A stretch of 64,000 bases of DNA from Candidatus Lutacidiplasma silvani (GTDB lineage: Archaea > Thermoplasmatota > Thermoplasmata > Lutacidiplasmatales > UBA184): assembly GCA_022750295.1 (NCBI GenBank), contig JAKIVZ010000008.1, positions 27,113 to 91,112 of the forward strand, given 5' to 3'. Made by a program: the position numbers and the translations under genes. Under the pieces are notes generated by a model. It saw nothing but the letters and a program-made list of their open reading frames with translations, ran no database searches and was not told the DNA's origin. Shown here piece after piece: positions 59,943-64,000 of the stretch (its first letter is position 1; every line of letters starts with the position of its first letter).

Positions 59943-61256
59943 ATGCCCAGGAAGGGCTCTGCCGCCCCGACCCATTTGGACGACCCGGACGTCCGCCGCT
60001 GGTTCGACAACCTCGCCCGGGGATCTCGGGCGACCGCCGACGTCCACCTCCGCCGCCTGGCGGCTCTCACCGCCTCTCTCCGTGCGACTCCCGCCGAACT
60101 TGCCCAGATGGACGAGAAGCAGCTCTACAATCGATTCCTCGACTTTGTGGCGGCCGAAGAAAAGCGCGGGGTCGCGGGGTCGTACATCGTCCGGACCCTC
60201 AAGGCGGGAAAGTCATGGCTCCAGTTCAACGGGAAGAAGCTCGAGCGCCCGATCCGCGTCAGCGGGGCAAAGGCGACCCCTTCGTTGGACGATGAGCGTG
60301 TGCCGATGCAGGAGGAGCTCCGCAAGATCATTCTCGCGGGGACCCCTCGAATCCGGACCGCCTGCGCGCTGATCGCATTCTCTGGACTGCGCCCGGAGGT
60401 GCTCGGCAACTACCTCGGGACGGATGGACTGATTCTTGACGACTTCAAGGAACTCAAGATCGGCAAAGCGGAGGTCGCTTTCGCGGCAATCCCGACCCTA
60501 ATTCGAGTCCGACCTGAGCTCTCCAAGAACTCGAACGGCTACCTCTCATTCCTCTCGGCCGAGGGCTGCGAGTACGTGAAGCAGTACCTCGACGAGCGCC
60601 TCCGCGCCGGCGAGAAGCTCGGACCCGAAACCGATTTGATTCACCCCGACCGCGCCGGAAAGCGATTCATTCGCACCATCAACATCGGCGATGCCATACG
60701 GACGGCGATTCGCGGAGCCGGATTCAAGTGGCGCCCTTACGTCCTGCGACACTACTTCGACACCCAGCTCCTGACCGCGGAGTCGAAAGGCAGGGTCGCC
60801 CACGACTTCCGGGTCTACTGGATGGGGCACACCGGGTCGATCGACGCGCGGTACACCACGAACAAGGGGCAGGTGCCGAAGGCTTTCCTCGACGAGATGC
60901 GCGCGGCCTACAAACGGTGCGAGCCGTTCCTATCGACAACCCCGGTTCCCGAGCCGAACGATGGCGCGAGTCGTGTCCTCCGCGCGCTAATGATTGAGCG
61001 CGGCTACCCGAAGGAGAAGGCGGAGAAGCTCGACATCGGGGCGATGACCGACGAGGAACTCGGCGCGCTGTTCAAGAAGCTCGCGGCGTCTACTCTGCCG
61101 ACGAAGAGGTCCGAGAAGGCGTTCGCCGTCGACGAGGTGCCGAGGATGCTGGACGCGGGGTGGGAGTTCGTCTCCCCGCTGAACGGCTCTCTGGCGGTGC
61201 TCCGATCCCCTCCGGGGACCGATGCCTGGCTCCCGACAGTTCCGCGGCCGGAGTAG
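59943..61256 (+). CDS. tyrosine recombinase/integrase
   Basis: 437 residues from the ATG at 59943, leaderless behind GGTTAAGAACC; the ORF-track start would run into the tRNA. The SAM-like N-domain (about 15-115) precedes catalytic residues in AFSGLRPEVLG (Arg), RPYVLRHYFDTQLL (Arg/His) and WMGHTGSIDARYTT (His and nucleophilic Tyr). The position usually occupied by the first box II histidine is Tyr (YVLRH). The gene is intact, not split as in SSV-type elements. Confidence 0.93.
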   Translation: MPRKGSAAPTHLDDPDVRRWFDNLARGSRATADVHLRRLAALTASLRATPAELAQMDEKQLYNRFLDFVAAEEKRGVAGSYIVRTLKAGKSWLQFNGKKLERPIRVSGAKATPSLDDERVPMQEELRKIILAGTPRIRTACALIAFSGLRPEVLGNYLGTDGLILDDFKELKIGKAEVAFAAIPTLIRVRPELSKNSNGYLSFLSAEGCEYVKQYLDERLRAGEKLGPETDLIHPDRAGKRFIRTINIGDAIRTAIRGAGFKWRPYVLRHYFDTQLLTAESKGRVAHDFRVYWMGHTGSIDARYTTNKGQVPKAFLDEMRAAYKRCEPFLSTTPVPEPNDGASRVLRALMIERGYPKEKAEKLDIGAMTDEELGALFKKLAASTLPTKRSEKAFAVDEVPRMLDAGWEFVSPLNGSLAVLRSPPGTDAWLPTVPRPE

Positions 61257-61668
61257 TCGTCGTTAGCACCCGCATCCCTTTCGGGGGTGGGAGGTCCTTC
61301 AACGCATCGAAAAAAAGCGCGAACGCTCCGACGGCAGCGGCCATCCCCTTTCGTCCGACGCTCTCGGTGTCGCCCGCTGCGTAGTCCCGTACGGCTTCTG
61401 CCGCCAACGTGCTCACGTTCGCCCTCAACTTCCGGCGCTTCGTCTCTTCCCGCCCGCCGGGGCGCTTCGCGGCTACGTACTTCCTGAAGCGAACGGGGTC
61501 GTCTGCCGTTGCCTCGAGGAGCCAGAGGAGTTGCAGCCGGCGGTGGACGTTCAACCAGGCCAGCACCTCCTTGACGAGCGCGGCAGGACCAAGCTCAGCA
61601 TACGCGCTCTTGATCGCAGCGTCGACCTGACTGCGTTCGTTCTTCGCGAGCTGCAGCTTCCGGCCCAC
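61090..61668 (-). CDS. hypothetical element protein overlapping the integrase in antisense
   Basis: 192 residues from GTG 61668, 29 bases from the palindromic TATA GATTATAATC (61692-61702). The first 130 residues look coding: helical, charged (LQLAKNERSQVDAAIKSAYA, EVLAWLNVHRRLQLLWLLEA, FRKYVAAKRPGGREETKRRK). The last 55, antisense to the integrase 3' end, are low-complexity Arg/Pro/Ser and may be read-through. No known family; a DNA-binding role is possible from the basic helices. Confidence 0.6.
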   Translation of the reverse strand: MGRKLQLAKNERSQVDAAIKSAYAELGPAALVKEVLAWLNVHRRLQLLWLLEATADDPVRFRKYVAAKRPGGREETKRRKLRANVSTLAAEAVRDYAAGDTESVGRKGMAAAVGAFALFFDALKDLPPPKGMRVLTTTTPAAELSGARHRSPEGIGAPPESRSAGRRTPTPRPASSAPRRRRTPSRTSSSAE

Positions 61669-61691
61669 GGTCGTACTCGAACCCCGCGAGA

Positions 61692-61702
61692 CGGCGACCC
61701 TG
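61692..61702 (-). promoter_or_regulatory. palindromic TATA box in the element
   Basis: GATTATAATC is a perfect palindrome and an excellent TATA element about 29 bases from the minus-strand GTG at 61668. On the plus strand it would start a transcript near 61722, about 100 bases before the AbrB-like gene, giving that gene a possible second promoter. Confidence 0.5.
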
Positions 61703-61825
61703 ATTATAATCTGTGACCAGACAAGTGTTCGGACATTTGTTCCGGGTACAGTTTTCGGTCGGTCTTCCGACGAAAAATAGGGTTCGAGGGGGGGTCGTTC
61801 CTCCGGCATAGTAAGACTCGGAACG

Positions 61826-62029
61826 ATGGTCGGAGAAACCCACCAACGAATCGGCGGAGCGGGAAAGGACTCGAGCCCCGTGCTGCACCTCCCGAAGGCG
61901 TGTTGCGACGGGCTGAAGCTCGGGCGCGGCGACCGGGTCGATCTGGTCTTCGACGACGTTCTCGTCGTAATCCCGCGACCGGGTCGTCAGGCGGATCGAG
62001 TTCGACAGGCGCTCGCCGAGGAGGACTGA
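61826..62029 (+). CDS. AbrB/SpoVT-like swapped-hairpin DNA-binding protein
   Basis: 67 residues. SPVLHLPKACCDGLKLGRGDRVDLVFDDVLVVIP is the AbrB-type beta-hairpin pattern (LPK...LKxGDxV). AAAAATAGG at about 61771-61779 is the likely TATA. Its stop overlaps the next ATG (TGATG). Such proteins are common transcription regulators or antitoxins on archaeal elements; no toxin is evident next to it. Confidence 0.8.
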   Translation: MVGETHQRIGGAGKDSSPVLHLPKACCDGLKLGRGDRVDLVFDDVLVVIPRPGRQADRVRQALAEED

Positions 62030-62190
62030 TGCCCATCGACCTCCGCGAACCCAAGTCCGAGGCGACCCGGACGCTCCCACCCGGCCACCCGGGGCGGGAG
62101 GCGCTCCTCGCCCAGCCGGACCTCCTCCCGATCGCCGAGTTTGATGCGCTGATCCCGACCCTGATCCGGATGCTCCGGAGCCGAACGTGA
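62029..62190 (+). CDS. 53-residue hypothetical protein
   Basis: MPIDLREPKSEATRTLPPGHPG then LLPIAEFDALIPTLIRMLRSRT. It overlaps the AbrB-like gene and the following P-loop gene by a few bases on each side, so the three form one translationally coupled operon. No family recognised; the tight coupling is the main evidence it is real. Confidence 0.55.
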   Translation: MPIDLREPKSEATRTLPPGHPGREALLAQPDLLPIAEFDALIPTLIRMLRSRT

Positions 62191-63920
62191 GCGGCACGGA
62201 GCCCGGCCCCCCGAGCCGTCCGCCAGTTCCGTCGGGAGTTCAGGCCGGTCGTCTGGCCCGAAGTCTCCGTCTTCGACATACAGGCGAGATCCTCAACTAC
62301 GCCGAGCAGCAGCGGTGGCTACGGCCCGAGCTCGACACCCTTGCGCTGCACGACGAAGCGGTTGCCATCTACTCCGGCTGGCCCGCGAATCAGCGAACCG
62401 CGGTCGCCGCGGTCCATGCGCTGGCCGCGCGCCACGGCCTCAGGGCGTTCGGACGCGACTACTCGGACGAGGAAGGAGCGCCGACCGTGCCCTTCGACCC
62501 GGCGGCAGCACGGGCCATCGTTGCGGGTGTAATCAAGACGAAGGAGCCTGAGCACATCGACTTGATTCTACTCTGGGCGGCGCACACGCACATGATCGTG
62601 CGCTTCACCTCCACGTTCTACCTCGCGCACAAGGGGAGGTCGGGGGCCGGGAAGGGGACGGCCGTCGAGTCCAGCATCCTGCTCACCCCGAACGGCGAGG
62701 TCCTCTCGGAAGCGAGCGACGCCTACCTTGCCACCGTCCTTGACGAGGGGCGGGCGATTGGCATAGAGGAGTGGGACATTCTCCGTGCCAAAAATCCGGG
62801 CCTCGAGGGGCTGGTTCGAAACGGCTACCGTCGAGGGATTTTCCGCGGATTCAAGGTCCCGAAACCCGACGGAAAGGGGTGGGACCTCGCCCGGCGCTCG
62901 TTGTTTGGTCCGAAGGTCTTCGACACGCACGCCGGGCTGAGCGGTCACCTCCTCGGCCGCTCAATCGTCATTCACATGGATGCGGACGACTCCGTCGACC
63001 GCGCCCTCGATGCGGAAGGCAAGGCGGAGCGATTGGCACCAGTCCGCGCCGCGCTCGCCGGCGCCGCAGCGCGCGCCCTGGCCGATTGGCCGGCGAGTCG
63101 AGTCAAGGCGCATTGGGATTCGTCGAACTTCCGCGCGAGGGTGCGCGCGATGGGCGGCCGATCTGGCCGCGACCACGTGGTCGCGGCTAACCTTCTCTTG
63201 ACCTGCGACATGCTCGGTTGGGACTGCGAGAAATCCGTTCGTGCGGTCCTCGCTGGCCGGACGACGATTGAGGAGTTCGGCCTCGAGGCCGAGGTGGCCG
63301 AAGCCATCCAGAGTCTCGGGGGCCCGGCCTCCCCGGACCTGGAGCTCCTCGTCTCAGACGTTCTCAAGGAGGTGAACCGGCTCCGCCAGGAAACGGGACT
63401 AACGACTCGGTTGAATTCGAAGCAGCTCGCTGGAGCGCTCTCCGAGCTCGGGTTCCGGCGCGACGTCGACTGGGGACGCGTGAAAGGCGGACCACATCGA
63501 GACAGGACTGCCATCCGCCCGTTCAACGCCATGGGGGCCCGGCGGGCGCGTATTGCCGAGGAGACCGAGTCGCCCCGCCCATCCGGCCCATCCGGCCCGT
63601 CACGTCAGGACGAGCAGGGCAAGGTGGGCACGATGGGCACGGTCGAACAGGACGACCCAGCGCCGTTGGATGACGTCCCGCCGTACGACCCGGAGGACCT
63701 GTTCGGAGGTGCCCAAACGCGCGCCGACCGAGCGCGGGCGGGAACCACTGACTACCGCACTGCGATGCAGCGGGCCGTCGATTTGCTCGGGCCGACTATC
63801 ACCTATCCCGATGGCACCGTCGCGGACCGAGTGACGGGGACAACCGTCCGTTCCCCCCGCCCGGTCTCGGGCGCGGATCGCTGGGAGGACGACGGAGGCC
63901 GGCCTGGAGGCGGTTCTTGA
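62187..63920 (+). CDS. P-loop replication-type ATPase of the element
   Basis: 577 residues from GTG 62187. FYLAHKGRSGAGKGTAVESS is Walker A and ATVLDEGRAIGIEEWDILRA has acidic residues of a Walker B. The region RRGIFRGFKVPKPDGKGW and LLGRSIVIHMDADD follows, as in phage/plasmid helicase-like proteins that contain DUF3631-type domains. A helical middle and an acidic, Pro-rich C-terminus (about 445-577) complete it. Probably the element's replication or DNA-handling ATPase; no primase domain is evident in the first 120 residues. Confidence 0.75.
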   Translation: MSGTEPGPPSRPPVPSGVQAGRLARSLRLRHTGEILNYAEQQRWLRPELDTLALHDEAVAIYSGWPANQRTAVAAVHALAARHGLRAFGRDYSDEEGAPTVPFDPAAARAIVAGVIKTKEPEHIDLILLWAAHTHMIVRFTSTFYLAHKGRSGAGKGTAVESSILLTPNGEVLSEASDAYLATVLDEGRAIGIEEWDILRAKNPGLEGLVRNGYRRGIFRGFKVPKPDGKGWDLARRSLFGPKVFDTHAGLSGHLLGRSIVIHMDADDSVDRALDAEGKAERLAPVRAALAGAAARALADWPASRVKAHWDSSNFRARVRAMGGRSGRDHVVAANLLLTCDMLGWDCEKSVRAVLAGRTTIEEFGLEAEVAEAIQSLGGPASPDLELLVSDVLKEVNRLRQETGLTTRLNSKQLAGALSELGFRRDVDWGRVKGGPHRDRTAIRPFNAMGARRARIAEETESPRPSGPSGPSRQDEQGKVGTMGTVEQDDPAPLDDVPPYDPEDLFGGAQTRADRARAGTTDYRTAMQRAVDLLGPTITYPDGTVADRVTGTTVRSPRPVSGADRWEDDGGRPGGGS

Positions 63921-63962
63921 GGGTGACTATGCGACCGACGTTCCCCGGAATCCAGTACTTGG

Positions 63963-63997
63963 CAACGAATCGACTGACGTGATCCGCTGATTCGTTG
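63963..63997. repeat. 9-bp inverted repeat at the window end
   Basis: CAACGAATC (63963-63971) and GATTCGTTG (63989-63997) are perfect inverted repeats around 17 bases. They lie about 40 bases after the P-loop protein gene. They could be an origin, an operator or a transcription terminator of the element; context beyond 64000 is needed. Confidence 0.5.
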
Positions 63998-64000
63998 GGG

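Larger units (their letters stand above)
59830..64000 (+). mobile_element. integrative element inserted at tRNA-Ala (right end outside window)
   Basis: A tyrosine integrase lies directly downstream of tRNA-Ala, followed by genes unlike the chromosomal set: an antisense ORF, an AbrB-like regulator, a 53-residue protein and a P-loop replication-type protein. The 3' part of the tRNA (roughly 59870-59901) would be attL. No duplicate of the tRNA 3' end is seen before 64000, so attR is beyond the window. Confidence 0.8.

Noticed and set aside
61257-64000. attR copy of the tRNA-Ala 3' end
   Set aside because: No match to GGGGGTTCAAATCCCCCCG seen; the element continues past the window.

Overview
This window is a high-GC, gene-dense archaeal chromosome segment. 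TATA-box binding protein, Orc1/Cdc6, archaeal RPA with its partner, aIF1A, archaeal-type CCA-adding enzyme and GluRS, RNase P subunit Rnp4, Bud32 and leaderless genes all point to Archaea. Most start codons lie about 25-30 bases downstream of a TATA element such as CTTATA, TTTATAT or CTTAAA. Secreted beta-propeller proteins with thermopsin-type repeats, a membrane-anchored FKBP and a duplicated anion-type ABC permease with its AAA-associated partner suggest an uncultivated, GC-rich Thermoplasmatota lineage. That placement is an inference, since no rRNA is present.

Layout. 1-600: the 5' part of a thiamine-binding ABC protein (minus strand) under a TPP riboswitch. 600-13100: a large surface protein, pdxS, a glycosyltransferase, pyrF, the RPA pair, small exported or membrane proteins, FKBP and a coiled-coil protein. 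13100-29100: larB and a fatty-acid oxidation region (two acyl-CoA dehydrogenases, EtfBA, a FixC-like ETF dehydrogenase, enoyl-CoA hydratase, acyl-CoA ligase, thiolase plus DUF35 protein), interleaved with aIF1A, Nnr, Bud32 and an agmatinase-family gene. 29000-34500: a THUMP-less ThiI-like protein, a hydrolase, a Nudix protein, a PadR-controlled ABC exporter and an arginase remnant. 34500-44500: information genes (tbp, tmk, cdc6, cca) with lipA, amrS, a Kelch/PKD surface protein and a DsbA-like protein. 44500-56000: tRNA-Leu(CAA), rnp4, gltX, transporters, class I aldolase, tsr3 and a phosphatase.

56030-56314 is the most unusual stretch. It holds tandem tRNA-Gln(CUG) and tRNA-Leu(UAG) genes whose T arms close only if introns at position 59/60 are removed. 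tRNA-Leu also needs a second intron removed from its D loop. Each intron is flanked by an evident bulge-helix-bulge.

56464-59774 is a transporter operon. From tRNA-Ala (59830) to the window end lies an integrative element: integrase beside the tRNA, an antisense ORF, an AbrB-like regulator, a 53-residue protein and a P-loop replication-type protein. The element's far end is outside the window.

Together the genes describe a heterotroph that oxidises acyl-CoAs, passing electrons through ETF to the quinone pool, imports thiamine under riboswitch control, and displays glycosylated surface proteins. All calls were made by reading the sequence; no searches were run.
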